Positions 17,340 through 26,220 of a DNA stretch of 64,000 nucleotides are shown here, one piece after another. The notes under the pieces were generated by a model. It did not search any database. It saw only the letters and a list, made by a program, of their open reading frames with translations, and had not been told where the DNA came from. Each line of letters starts with the position of its first letter. The first letter of the stretch is position 1. The stretch is from CAIVVT01 sp963757265 (lineage in GTDB: Bacteria; Acidobacteriota; Terriglobia; Bryobacterales; Bryobacteraceae). The stretch lies in contig CAVWRA010000006.1 in assembly GCA_963757265.1 (NCBI GenBank), positions 2,790,001 through 2,854,000 on the forward strand. Direction: 5' to 3'. The translations under genes and the position numbers were made by a program.

Positions 17340-17690
17340 ATGACGGACGTCCCGATGACGCTCGTGGAGACCAGAGAATTCCTGCGGAAGGCGGGCCCGT
17401 TGATGTCCGATGCGGAGCGGGCTGACCTGGTGGCGTTCGTTGGGGCGAATCCCGAAGCCGGAGAGATCATCCCGGAGACCGGCGGAGTGCGGAAACTCCG
17501 GTGGGCCTTAGCGGGAAGAGGTAAGCGGGGCGGCGCCCGCGTGATCTACTACTATCACAACGAGCAGTTGCCCATCTTCCTGCTCTCCGCATATGCGAAG
17601 AACCGGAATGAGAATCTGAGCATGGGCGAGCGGAATGCGATGAAAGGCTTGGTGCCGGCCCAGGTCGCGGGGTATGCGGGGAAGGCATAG
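17340..17690 (+). CDS. RelE/HigB-type toxin of a toxin-antitoxin pair
   Basis: A 116-residue protein with the RelE/HigB-2 core: GVRKLRWALAGRGKRGGARV followed by IYYYHNEQLPIFLLSAYAKN. These are the central strands and basic surface of ribosome-dependent mRNA interferases. The N-terminal helix contains DAERADLVAFVGANPEAGE. The gene is followed after 10 bp by an Xre-type antitoxin gene, giving the toxin-first order typical of HigBA. Flanking DNA is transposase debris, so the pair may be a mobile stabiliser. Activity is inferred from the family. Confidence 0.85.
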   Translation: MTDVPMTLVETREFLRKAGPLMSDAERADLVAFVGANPEAGEIIPETGGVRKLRWALAGRGKRGGARVIYYYHNEQLPIFLLSAYAKNRNENLSMGERNAMKGLVPAQVAGYAGKA

Positions 17691-17700
17691 GAGGTCGGAA

Positions 17701-18054
17701 ATGGCTACGAAGAAAACAACCAAGGCCACGAAGAAGACTGCCGGCGCACGAGAGCGCGAGACGGTTGGCGAGAGCATTATCGAAGGATTGAAGCAAGCCA
17801 TCGCGTGGACCCGCGGCGAGAACGATGATGTCCGCGTGACGCTGGTCCACGTGCCAGAGGTTGATGTGTGCGAGGTCCGCACCAAGATGGGCCTCAGCCA
17901 AGCGCAGTTCGCGACCAAGTTCGGCTTCCCGCCGGCCACGCTCAGAAACTGGGAGCAGGGCAGGTCGCGGCCGGACGCGCCCACGCGCGTGCTGCTGGCG
18001 GTCATCGCGAAGCACCCGGAGGCCGTCGAGGATGTGCTGAGGAAGGCCAGTTGA
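17701..18054 (+). CDS. HigA-like Xre-family antitoxin
   Basis: A 117-residue protein with a lysine-rich N-terminus (ATKKTTKATKKT), a linker helix, and a C-terminal helix-turn-helix: VRTKMGLSQAQFATKFGF, then LRNWEQGRSRPDAPTRVLL. This layout matches HigA antitoxins, which neutralise the toxin and repress their own promoter. The ATG at 17701 follows a strong AGGAGG 4-11 bases upstream, so it is preferred over an upstream in-frame codon at 17674. It lies directly behind the toxin gene. Confidence 0.85.
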   Translation: MATKKTTKATKKTAGARERETVGESIIEGLKQAIAWTRGENDDVRVTLVHVPEVDVCEVRTKMGLSQAQFATKFGFPPATLRNWEQGRSRPDAPTRVLLAVIAKHPEAVEDVLRKAS

Positions 18055-18102
18055 CTACCTCGGTGGAAGAATTGCGCCGCCGCACAACTGGCTAACGACG
18101 CC

Positions 18103-18831
18103 TCAACCCAGAAAACGCCGCTGGAGCGTCTTGGCGGGCTTCAAGAGATGCTGGTTCTTACTCAAATAATTGTCTCTGACCTCAGAAAGCCTTCTCCTTA
18201 TGAAGGCCCGCGAATTCCACCGAAAGTCCAGGCTTCTAAGAGTGGCGTGAACATTCCGATGTACCAGAGAGAACGTCCGCGAACTACCGGGAGCTAATTC
18301 AACTGAAAGTCGGATCCCGTTGTCATCGACCGCAAAGCCAGGGAAGGGCGTTCCGTCCATAAGCGCTTGCTCAATCGGGGCGCCATTGCAGGAGTCGCCC
18401 CACTCGAGCGAATATCGTCTAATGGAATCCGAGTCGTTCGAAATTAGTACGGCACCCGAATACGCGCGAACATGATGCGTGCCATCGGGCGCTCTTCGCG
18501 TGAGGGTTGAACTGTCAACCACGGTCGCGATGTTAGCCCATTGTATTTCCGGCGCCACGGACTTGATTCTCGCGGCGATCTCGACCAGTGACTTGGGCCG
18601 TTGAAAGACGTCGTGGTGCTCGACGATCAGAACGGGCCGGCCAAAGAACAGGTTGAAAGCGATGTCCTGGCTTTGGGTTTGCCGGATAGGTTTGCGAATG
18701 AACAAGGGAAAGCCTCCATATCGAAGTACGGCGGGCTGCGCGAGTTCACCGATTGGGAGCCGAACCGGCTGTTCCGCAGGGTGAGGAACCGTGTTTACCA
18801 CGGCGTTGGGTTGACTCCGGGTGAGTGGCAT
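18103..18831 (-). pseudogene. Unrecognised protein, probably N-terminally truncated
   Basis: A 242-residue open frame with the look of a real protein: FPLFIRKPIRQ, FNLFFGRPVLIVEHHDVFQR, HVRAYSGAVLISN and a basic C-terminus FIRRRLSEVRDNYLSKNQHL. It begins without a signal or clear start, in DNA that is degenerate transposase sequence. I suspect it is the C-terminal part of a longer protein, perhaps linked to carbohydrate metabolism, but I do not recognise the family. Confidence 0.45.
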
Positions 18832-19015
18832 TCTCGTCCTCAGCCGGTGTCGCTGTCGGGGGTCGGCACCCCTGTTCCCGGCGGCGTCGGGTCAAAGCGG
18901 AGTTTAACGGCGATTTGCACTTCGCTGCCGATCCCAGTGACACACGGCAGGGGACCAAGCAGAGTATCTGTACGCCGCGCAGAGTGCGCAGGCCACATCG
19001 CGCGACGAACTCAAT

Positions 19016-19654
19016 TTGGAGCGGAATGACATCGAGCCGGCGCCGGAGCGGAGCCGAAAGACAACCTGGAAAGAGTTTCTCACGCGACACTGGGAACTGA
19101 TCGTGGCTACAGACTTCTTCACAATCGAAGTATGGACGCGGCTCGGGCTACAGAGGTTCTTCGTCCTTTTCTTCATCGAGTTGTCCACGCGCAAAGTGGA
19201 AATCGCCGGCATTGCGGCTGCCGCTAACGGGCTCTGGATGCGCCAGATCGGCAGGAATCTTGCCGACCCCGTGGACGGAATCCTGAATGGCAAGCGCTAC
19301 CTCATCCATGATCGCGACCCGCTGTTCACCGCGGACCTCCTGCGGATGCTCGCCGACGTTGGTGTGAAGTCTGTGAAGCTGCCGCCGCGAACGCCGAATC
19401 TGAATGCCCACGCCGAGCGATTCGTGCGGACGATCAAGGAATCTTGTCTGGAGCGGAAGATCCTATTGGGGGAGGAGTCGCTGCGGACCGTTATCAGGAG
19501 TTTCATGGCCCATTATCACGCCGAGCGCAACCACCAGGGCTTGGCCAACCGAATCATCAGCCCAGGGGCGGGCCATCTTGGCAATCGCGGCGTAGTCCAG
19601 CGGCGACAGCGCCTGGGCGGCGTGTTGAACTACTACTTCCGCGCTGCCGCCTGA
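19016..19654 (+). pseudogene. Integrase-type transposase (rve domain), N-terminal part missing or degenerate
   Basis: A 212-residue frame covering the DDE catalytic domain. The first aspartate lies in IVATDFFTIEVWT, the second in YLIHDRDPLF, and the glutamate in LNAHAERFVRTIKESCLE. It ends GVLNYYFRAAA, the usual C-terminus of this family. The N-terminal helix-turn-helix is absent; reading continues upstream without similarity and the only start is TTG. The catalytic residues look intact, but without the DNA-binding part it is probably inactive. Confidence 0.75.
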
Positions 19655-19829
19655 CCAAGTAATGTGGTGCGCGGATTGCGGATGGCTTCAGTCGCAGCCA
19701 GCCCACAGAGGCGGAAGTGTTTCCAATATCCATGATTTTGAACTCCAGGTCGTGAAAATTGCTCGTAGGCTTGCGGCGCAACAACTCGACTTCCAAGGCT
19801 TGAAGTGCAACGCCCTCGGTGGTTGCCTC

Positions 19830-21073
19830 GATGCTTCGAGAGTTTGGCAAGCGTGGCTTGCAGCCACTCATGCATTGAGTCCAGCAGCGGCCGGGCCCGC
19901 GCCTGGCGAATCTCGCGACGTTCGTCCGGTGGACGTCCGCGGATCTCGCTCTCAATGGCGTACAGTGCGCCGATGCGTTGAATGGCTTCGGCCGCGATCG
20001 GCGAAGCGTGCGCTTGTTGGAGATCGTAAAACTTGCGCCGCACGTGGGCCCAGCAGGCCGCTTCGACGATGCCGCGCTCGGGATCTTCATACAGGGCATT
20101 GAAGCCGGCGAAGGCGTCGGCCTGCAGCGTGCCGCGGAAATCTTTGAGGTGCAGTTGCGGGTGCTCGCCCTTGCGGTTGGGCGAGTAAGCAAACCACACG
20201 GCCGGGCGCATCCGCACTGCCGGCCGGCCGATCATCGCGGACATAAGTCCATAATCGGCCGGTTTTGGTTTTACCAGTTCCGGGAGCCAGCACCGGCACG
20301 GGCGTGTCGTCGGCGTGCAACTTGCGGCGTCGCGAGCACGTAGCGCCGCAGTGCTTCGACCAGCGGCGCCAGCAGGCGGCTGGATCCGCCCACCCAATCG
20401 GCCAGCGTCGAGCGGTCCAGGTCGAGGCCCACGCGCTCGTAGATCTCGGACTGGCGATAGAGCGGCAGATGATCCGCGTACTTCGAGACCAGCACGTGCG
20501 CCAGCAGGCCCGGTCCGGCCAGGCCGCGCTCGATCGGGCGGCTGGGTGCAGGCGCCTGCACGATCGTGTCGCACGCTGTGCAGGCCAGCTTCGGCCGAAC
20601 CTGGCGGATGACTTTGAATTGCGCCGGCACGTATTCGAGGATCTCGCTCACATCCTCGCCGAGTTTGCTCAGCGTGCCGCCACAGGCCGGGCATGCGGTG
20701 TGCTGCGGAGCGTGCGTTTCGATCTCGCGCGGCAGGTGCTCCGGCAGCGGACGCCGCACCGACTTGTGCTTGGCGAGTGCTGCCGGCGCCGCTTCAGCAC
20801 TCGGGGCGGCGCTCTCGCTCTGGCCCGACTCCAGATCCTCGAGCGCAATTCGAGCTGCGTAATCTGCGTGTCCAGCTTCTCGCTCTTGCGCCCGAATTGC
20901 ATCCGCCGCAGCTTCAGGATCAGCAGCTTCAGGTGCTCGATCTCGGTTTCGCGCGAAAGCAGCTTGGCGTGCTGCTCGACGATCAGCGCCCGCAATGCCG
21001 CCGCGTCCAGCGTGCTCAGATCGGGCAGTGGAGCGGGCGCGACGGGCATGCTTTTTGGATGCTGGATCCGCAT
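19830..21073 (-). pseudogene. tnpC: IS66-family transposase TnpC, three frameshifts and truncated C-terminus
   Basis: The ATG at 21073 opens the TnpC coiled-coil (ALRALIVEQHAKLLSRETEI, KLRRMQFGRKSEKLD). Frame then jumps near 20847, where QLEL should lead into ALEDLES. The zinc-finger (HTACPACGGTLSKLGEDVSE) and KYADHLPLYRQSEIYERVG follow. A second jump occurs near 20320 (before LHADDTPVPVLAPGTGKT) and a third near 20225 (before PAVWFAYSPNRKGEHP). The last recognisable part is RPLLDSMHEWLQATLAKLS; the segment with the final catalytic glutamate is gone. Confidence 0.85.
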
Positions 21074-21121
21074 TCCAGGATCGTAAAACCTGAAACAATT
21101 CCTCGTATTTTTGTAGTTTTC

Positions 21122-21469
21122 TCAGACCGCCATCTGCGGTGCGGCCGTACGCACCGGACGCCGCCAGTCGATGCCCTCCAGTAGCATCGATAACTGCGCC
21201 CGCGTCAGCGCCACCGTGCCTCCATCGGCCTTCGGCCAGACGAAGCGCCCGCGCTCCAGACGCTTCGCAAACAGGCACAACCCGTCGCCATCCCACCACA
21301 GCAGTTTGAGCAGATCGCCGCGCCGCCCGCGGAAAACGAAGACATGGCCAGAGAATGGATCCTGCTCCAGCGCCGTCTGCACCAACGCGCTCAGGCCCGT
21401 GAAGCCGCGCCGCAGATCCGTGCTGCCCGCAGCGAGCCAGATGTGCGCGCCCGTCGGCGGCGCAATCAT
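21122..21469 (-). CDS. tnpB: IS66-family TnpB accessory protein
   Basis: A 115-residue intact IS66 Orf2. Conserved segments are HIWLAAGSTDLRRGFTGLSA, DPFSGHVFVFRGRRGDLLKL, LWWDGDGLCLFAKRLERGRF and LLEGIDWRRP. The protein is needed for IS66 transposition but its biochemical role is not settled. The start overlaps the stop of tnpA (ATGA at 21466-21469), the normal arrangement. The neighbouring tnpA and tnpC are broken, so this copy is probably orphaned. Confidence 0.92.
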   Translation of the reverse strand: MIAPPTGAHIWLAAGSTDLRRGFTGLSALVQTALEQDPFSGHVFVFRGRRGDLLKLLWWDGDGLCLFAKRLERGRFVWPKADGGTVALTRAQLSMLLEGIDWRRPVRTAAPQMAV

Positions 21470-21880
21470 CCGCCCAGTGCCTCCAGCACCGCACGCAAGG
21501 CCGCCGGGTCGGCGCGGCCTTCGATGCGCAGGCGCGCCTTACGCAGCTGAATGTGAATCGTGCCGGGCTCGGCAGCGCGCGGCTCCGTCTGGGCTGGCGT
21601 CCCGACGGAAATCGACGCCAGCGTTTCGGGCTGCATCGACCGCTCCGCGCCGCCCGGCGCATCGGTGAGCGTCACCGGCACCAACGCCGCACCACCCGCG
21701 TGCTCCGCCGCGGCAGTTGTCTCCTCAGCAGCTGCTGCAACCGCGCCCAGCCGCCCTCGCCGGTAGAGCCGGCGCCAGGAAAACACTTGGTTGGCATTCA
21801 CCCCATGCGCCCGGGCAACCGTGTGGGGCTTGATCGAATTTCCGCACCATACGGGATCCCAATTTGAGAGCAGGGAGACG
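21466..21880 (-). pseudogene. tnpA: IS66-family TnpA, 5'-truncated
   Basis: From about 21845 the frame reads TVARAHGVNANQVFSWRRLY, the DNA-binding segment of IS66 Orf1, and ends with the usual IHIQLRKARLRIEG...LRAVLEALGG. The first helices normally found before this are replaced by unrelated sequence, so the element's left end has been lost. Confidence 0.75.
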
Positions 21881-22042
21881 TTGCTATCTCCCCTGCGCGG
21901 CGGGCAGGATTTCAAGGATGGCCCACTAGGGAGTGTGTGCCGACCTGTCCGCGTTCAACCAATAGGTCCACCTGCTCTGATTCGGCGCCGGCACGGCTTA
22001 GGAGCGCATGCTGAAGCCAGCGCTTTCCCCGAGTCGTCATTT

Positions 22043-22162
22043 GGCTCTGCCAAGCGCCAATACCGCTAGTCCGGAAAAACTCAAAGCCGGGAGGCGGCTT
22101 CTTTTGGTGAGTTTGAGAAACACCTCTCCGACCCCATGCCCTGTTTTCCCTGATTTCGCTGG
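22043..22162 (-). repeat. Dispersed ~120-bp repeat, copy A
   Basis: Alignable by eye over its whole length with 29058-29176 in the same orientation (e.g. AGCGCCAAT, GGAAAAACTC, CACNTCTCCGA). On the minus strand both copies read through without stops and give similar peptides: VGEVFLKLTKRSRLPALSF here and IGDVFAEITEKEQLPSFEF there. Confidence 0.55.
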
Positions 22163-22174
22163 TGTCATCGCCCT

Positions 22175-22360
22175 GGCCATTTAGTGTTCCAATCGATGCG
22201 GTTTGAGCTTCGCCTGCGCCAGCACCCCCTGCACCGTGGACTTGCTCAGACCCAATTCGGCCGCTAGTTTGCGGCACGACAACTGAGTGCTTCCGTCAGC
22301 AGGCTTTCGCTGCACACGCCGGCTCACCTTCGCCGGTAGGTCGCGCCGCGCCGCGAGTTG
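22175..22360 (-). pseudogene. IS630-type transposase fragment
   Basis: The minus-strand translation LSCRKLAAELGLSKSTVQGV followed by LKPHRLEH and a stop matches the HTH of IS630-type transposases (WSTRTLAAELGVSKSTVQRV...LKPHRLERYMAS). The DDE domain is absent; the fragment abuts dispersed repeat copy A. Confidence 0.7.
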
Positions 22361-22768
22361 CTACACCGAATCGAACAGCAGCACGACGTAGTCCTTGGAT
22401 TTGAGCATGTTCTCTATGGTGGGCCACACCTTCTGGTGCATCTCGGAGGCCACCCATTTCTGGCGCAATTCCTCGCTCTGGTACGTCAACTGGAAACGGT
22501 AATTGACGCCGCTGGGAGGGACGCCCTGGATGGCCGATCGCAGCTTGCACATCTTCACATCGACATAACCCTGGAACTTGGTGGCCGCAGGTTTGAAGAT
22601 CGTGTGGAAGTTGTGCAGCATCTCTCGTTCTTTGGCCGGATCGACTGCAAGATCCACGTGCAGTACGATGGGATTCTGTGCCTGTTTCTTCGGCTCTTGG
22701 GCGCCGGCACCGCTCAGGCCGACCCCGGTAGCCAACATTGCCTTCAGATAGGACCGTCGCTTCATCAC
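22361..22768 (-). CDS. Exported small alpha/beta-barrel (ABM-like) protein
   Basis: A 135-residue protein with a Tat-like leader (MKRRSYLKAMLATGVGLSGA) and a single compact domain. NPIVLHVDLAVDPAKEREML, LHNFHTIFKPAA and VNYRFQLTYQSEELRQKWVA look like a dimeric ferredoxin-like barrel of the antibiotic-monooxygenase/stress-responsive type. Catalysis cannot be predicted; such domains range from enzymes to binding proteins. It lies 12 bp downstream of a frameshifted SMP-30 gene, so the two were probably co-transcribed in the periplasmic sugar/lactone context. Confidence 0.65.
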   Translation of the reverse strand: MMKRRSYLKAMLATGVGLSGAGAQEPKKQAQNPIVLHVDLAVDPAKEREMLHNFHTIFKPAATKFQGYVDVKMCKLRSAIQGVPPSGVNYRFQLTYQSEELRQKWVASEMHQKVWPTIENMLKSKDYVVLLFDSV

Positions 22769-22780
22769 TCCTCCTGTGCG

Positions 22781-23795
22781 CTATTGGTAAAGCGGTTTCT
22801 CGCCCGCTATCGCGAGCCGGATGCGGTACACACTGGTGCGGGCGGTAATGTAAAGCGTCTTACCGTCATCGGCCCAGTTGCAGTTCGCGGGTGTCTCGGG
22901 CGGCTTGATGGTGCCCAGGTGCTTGCCATCGGGTGAGAACACCCAGACGCCGCCCGGGCCGCTGCCGTAAACATTGCCCTTGCACGTCGACCTTCATGCC
23001 GTCGGGAACGCCGTCTTCCTTTTCGGCAGTCACATCAGCGAAAACCTTGCTGTTGGAGACAGCGCCATCCGCTGCCACGTCATATCGCATCCAGACCTTG
23101 CGCTTGTCGTCGGAATTGGCGACGTAGAATGTCTTCTCGTCGGGTGAGAAAGCAAGGCCGTTGGGGCGCGTCAGATCTCTGACCACCACCTGCAATTTCC
23201 CGCCGCCATAGCGGAAGACGCCGTTGAATTTCAATTCCTTTGCAGGGTCATCATCCTGCTTCAACAGTCCGTAGGGAGGGTCGGTGAAGTAGAGCGCGCC
23301 GTCGGACTTATACACCAAGTCGTTGGGACTGTTGAAACGCTTGCCCTGGTACTTCTCCAGGTACGGCGTCATGGTGAGGTCCTTGGCCACCCGCACGATG
23401 CGGCGATTGGTGTGCTGGCAAAGCAGCACTAAGCCGTCCTTATCGGCGACCATGGCATTGGAGCCGATGAAAGACCCCGCGGGCGCGGAGGATTGACCTC
23501 CGGAATTTCGGATCAAGACCTCGACCTGTCCGGACGGCGTGATGGAGCGAACCACGTTTCCGATCACGTCGCTGAACCACAGGTGGCCGTCGGGCCGCCA
23601 TAGCGGACCCTCGGTAAACTGGAATCCGCCGGCGACCCTTTCGATTTGTGCATCCTTGGGCACGATCGAATCGAACGCCGGATCCAGGCGAACGATGCTC
23701 CCCACGCCGTGCTGTTCGGCCACCTGCGCGGGCGCCGGCGCTTGGGAACAACCGACCAGCAGAACGGCAACAGCGAGAACAAACAGAGGCTTCAT
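22781..23795 (-). pseudogene. SMP-30/gluconolactonase-family lipoprotein, frameshifted near the 3' end
   Basis: Start ATG 23795 after AAGGAG. The N-terminus MKPLFVLAVAVLLVGCSQ has a lipobox (LVGC), so the product would be a lipoprotein. The six-bladed propeller is typical: FTEGPLWRPDGHLWFSDV, NSPNDLVYKSDGALYFTDPP, RPNGLAFSPDEKTFYVANS. At ~22975-22985 a GGG run appears to hold one G too many: QGQCLRQRP in frame, but QGNVYGSGPGGVWVFSPDGK one base on. That frame continues NCNWADDGKTLYITA to a TAG at 22781. Length is 3n+1. It may be a sequencing error, since everything else is well conserved. Confidence 0.8.
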
Positions 23796-23932
23796 ATTCA
23801 CTCCTTTATACCCTCTCGCTTTCACGCCGAGATTCACTACATTCCAGGTTCAACTGGAATTGTCCCGAAATCCCACCCGGCGTCAAAACCAATCCTCACA
23901 TACCAACACAGGCGGGACGGCCGGCGCCACAA

Positions 23933-24763
23933 TCAGATCTGCTTCAGCAACCAGCGCACCGCTCTCTTCTGCAATTCGAAATGAGCCGGAATCCACATGG
24001 CGTGATTCGTGTGTCCGACGGCTGTAAAGACGACCCTCCCCTTACCGAACTCGTAGGCCCAACCCGCCACTGATTTCTTCCCGTGGTCCTCGTAGTCCAG
24101 CCCGTCCACGTTCTCCGATTCCAAAAGCACATACTCCGGGTCTTTGTCGTAAGTGACATAGTGTTGCTCGTCGTTGACCATGAACTCCTGGATACCCCGC
24201 GCAATCGGGTGCTCGGCGTTCACCACGCGCACCCGAAACGGCCGTAGCGGCGGGTGGCCGATGTATGCGCCGCCCATGACTTCCCGGTAGTTCCGGGAGG
24301 ATAGAGAAACGTGGCTGTTATTGTGAAACGAGTAAAACCCGCCGCCGGCTGTCACAAAATCCTTGACCGCGGCTCCCTGCTCCTCCGTGATCCAGGGGGC
24401 TGACTTAGCCTCCGGCAACCTGTTCTCCAGTCCCTGTTCGTAAGCGTAAGCATCCGGACCGAGATAGCCGTTGGGCCAGATCATGCCATCGCGGAAGCAC
24501 AGGAACAGGTCATAGTTGCGCAGCAGGTCCCGCGAGAGCTGGTCGTAGGCAATCGTGTAGTCCACTCCCACGCCGACTTCTTTGAAAACCCGGTCCAGGC
24601 TGACGCGAATATAATCCGGGTTGTGATATCGGTCGCCGATCAAGGCTAGCACCCGGGGGCGGTTGGACCTTTGTGTCTGGCCGGCCGCCTGGCCGAGCAA
24701 GCCGGCCCCGGCGGCTCCGGTTGCTCCGCCGAGTAGACGCCTGCGCGAGACTCCGTGGTTCAT
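23933..24763 (-). CDS. ThuA-domain protein with Tat signal
   Basis: A 276-residue protein. The leader SRRRLLGGATGAAGAGLLGQ contains a twin-arginine motif, so export in folded form is likely. The rest is a ThuA/glutamine-amidotransferase-like fold: VLALIGDRYHNPDYIRVSL, AVKDFVTAGGGFYSFHNNSH, HPPLRPFRVRVVNAEHPIAR, then GWAYEFGKGRVVFTAVGH. ThuA proteins are associated with trehalose and other sugar use, and some convert 3-keto sugars. It sits upstream of the SMP-30 and small-barrel genes on the same strand, suggesting one periplasmic sugar-processing unit. Confidence 0.85.
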   Translation of the reverse strand: MNHGVSRRRLLGGATGAAGAGLLGQAAGQTQRSNRPRVLALIGDRYHNPDYIRVSLDRVFKEVGVGVDYTIAYDQLSRDLLRNYDLFLCFRDGMIWPNGYLGPDAYAYEQGLENRLPEAKSAPWITEEQGAAVKDFVTAGGGFYSFHNNSHVSLSSRNYREVMGGAYIGHPPLRPFRVRVVNAEHPIARGIQEFMVNDEQHYVTYDKDPEYVLLESENVDGLDYEDHGKKSVAGWAYEFGKGRVVFTAVGHTNHAMWIPAHFELQKRAVRWLLKQI

Positions 24764-24897
24764 GAAGTGTCCTCGTTCCCGTCACCAGCCATTATACGAG
24801 GGTCCGCCGTGGTTCCCGGATGCCATAGGAGCACTTCTCCGCCCGGCTCGAGGCGTTCGCCCATGATTCCGAAACCGGCCCCCTCATCGACCGACTC

Positions 24898-25125
24898 GGT
24901 GATGTACGGCCAAGTGATCGTCGATGAATGCCACCACATCTCCGCATTCACGTTCGAGCAAGTGATGCGGCAGGTAAAGGCGAAGTACATTGTTGGGCTC
25001 ACTGCGACGCCGACCCGAAAGGATGGGCACCACCCGATCATCTACATGCAGTGTGGCCCCGTGCGATTCAGCATGAACGCCCGCACGATGACCGAAAGCA
25101 CGCCATTCCGGGGCTTCATTGAGCC
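24898..25125 (+). pseudogene. Fragment of a DEAD/DEAH-box helicase
   Basis: A stretch of about 75 codons reads YGQVIVDECHHISAFTFEQV (Walker B/motif II DECH) then KAKYIVGLTATPTRKDGHHP (motif III TAT). No Walker A upstream and no C-terminal helicase domain downstream. Helicases with this segment are often part of restriction or conflict systems. Confidence 0.7.
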
Positions 25126-25560
25126 CGTTGCTTTTCACAGTACAGGCACGGTCGGAATTCTCTTCTCACGTCGGGCGGTCCGTTGCGCTTGAGTCGGACG
25201 CAGGAGTTGTGTTCTGCAACGTCGGCCCACGTGATGCTTTTCCCGTCGATGCGCAGTTTGTCTTCAATGTGCTTGAGGAGCCGTCGTTGGTGTTCCCACC
25301 CGCTTGGCAGTATGACGAGGCCGTGGAGTTCGTGGCACTCGTTGCCCATTAGGCGTGACTGGTATTTCTTGATCTCCCAGATGAAGTGCTCCCCGTTTGC
25401 CGTGACGATGATCAAATTGTTTCTGCACGCAATGTGGACGATCTGCGTCGCGGGCGTTTGGCTCCAGTCCGATGTCCGCTGTGGTCTTCCAGCGTTTCTT
25501 GGGGAGCAACGTCGAGGCTTTTTCCACGTCGCGGTCCAGTAGGAACCGGTAGTCGCGCAT
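25116..25560 (-). pseudogene. PIN-like (DUF5615-type) toxin, frameshifted
   Basis: The first frame from ATG 25560 gives MRDYRFLLDRDVEKASTLLP, the aspartate-bearing start of PIN-like DUF5615 nucleases. After DIGLEPNAR the frame is lost. The adjacent frame continues TQIVHIACRNNLIIVTANGE, HFIWEIKKYQSR and HGLVILPSGWEHQRRLLKHI to a cysteine-containing end. The junction near 25445-25455 needs an indel, so the gene is broken unless the sequence is wrong. No antitoxin gene is adjacent. Confidence 0.55.
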
Positions 25561-25596
25561 ATGGCCGATCCCCTGCCGACAAACTCGCTACTGTAG

Positions 25597-25945
25597 CGTG
25601 CGGAAACCGAATACGCGCACTCTGTTCAGCCGCTGCTGGAGCATGATCGAGGCGGCGACCGCCACCAGGACCGGAATGCTCAGGGTGATGATGGCGGCGT
25701 TGGCCGCCAGGGTGCGCTGCGCGCCCAGCGTGTAAGTGAGTTGAACCAGAAAAAATCCGAAGACGCCGGCAACGGCGAAGTGGCGCACGTCACGCCAGCG
25801 CCACTGGGACCGGCGGCCCAGCCTGCGGCCCTCATACCAGAGCGCGGGCAGAAACATCAGCGTGCTGAGGATCAGCGACGCGAACGCGATCGCCACCGGG
25901 CCCAGCCTGTCGCCAATCAGCTTGATGGCCGGCGCCTGCGTCCCA
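25597..25945 (-). pseudogene. EamA/DMT-family transporter fragment
   Basis: About 115 codons with four hydrophobic segments: PVAIAFASLILSTLMFLPAL, FAVAGVFGFFLVQLTYTLGA and ANAAIITLSIPVLVAVAASI. This is the EamA half-transporter pattern. Both the first helix and the second half of the transporter are absent, and different genes abut on each side. Confidence 0.7.
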
Positions 25946-25952
25946 AGCCGAC

Positions 25953-26198
25953 GTGGATGCGGCAGTAAAGGGAATAGACCTCGACGGCGTCCCGAAGCGA
26001 CGGAGATCAACGAAGTTCTGCTTGCAGGTTGGAGCGCGGCACTACCCGCCCAAGTACGTCCTCGCACTTGCGGTCCGCAAGGCTACGGGAAAGACGCTGC
26101 TCCCTGCCGATCATTCGGGAGGTGCCGAAACAAACCACAGACTGGCGGCCCTAGGGTATCAGATTGTCCAGTGCTCCTGCGGCGGGTGCGACAGCTAG
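25953..26198 (+). CDS. ScoMcrA-type N-terminal head domain protein (partial or split)
   Basis: An 81-residue frame containing STKFCLQVGARHYPPKYVLA and LPADHSGGAETNHRLAALGY. These fit the head domain found at the N-terminus of ScoMcrA-type modification-dependent nucleases and related proteins (YPPKYVI...SGGEETN...L..LGF). It ends QCSCGGCDS. The start (GTG) lies right at the junction with the EamA fragment, so the 5' end may be missing. The next gene begins 22 bases later in another frame; the two may be one gene split by a frameshift. Confidence 0.5.
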   Translation: MDAAVKGIDLDGVPKRRRSTKFCLQVGARHYPPKYVLALAVRKATGKTLLPADHSGGAETNHRLAALGYQIVQCSCGGCDS

Positions 26199-26220
26199 CC
26201 GCAAGTTCAAGGTGTGCACT

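Noticed and set aside
20265..21086. Plus-strand open frames opposite IS66 genes
   Set aside because: Arg/Ala-rich antisense frames; IS66 similarity is on the minus strand.
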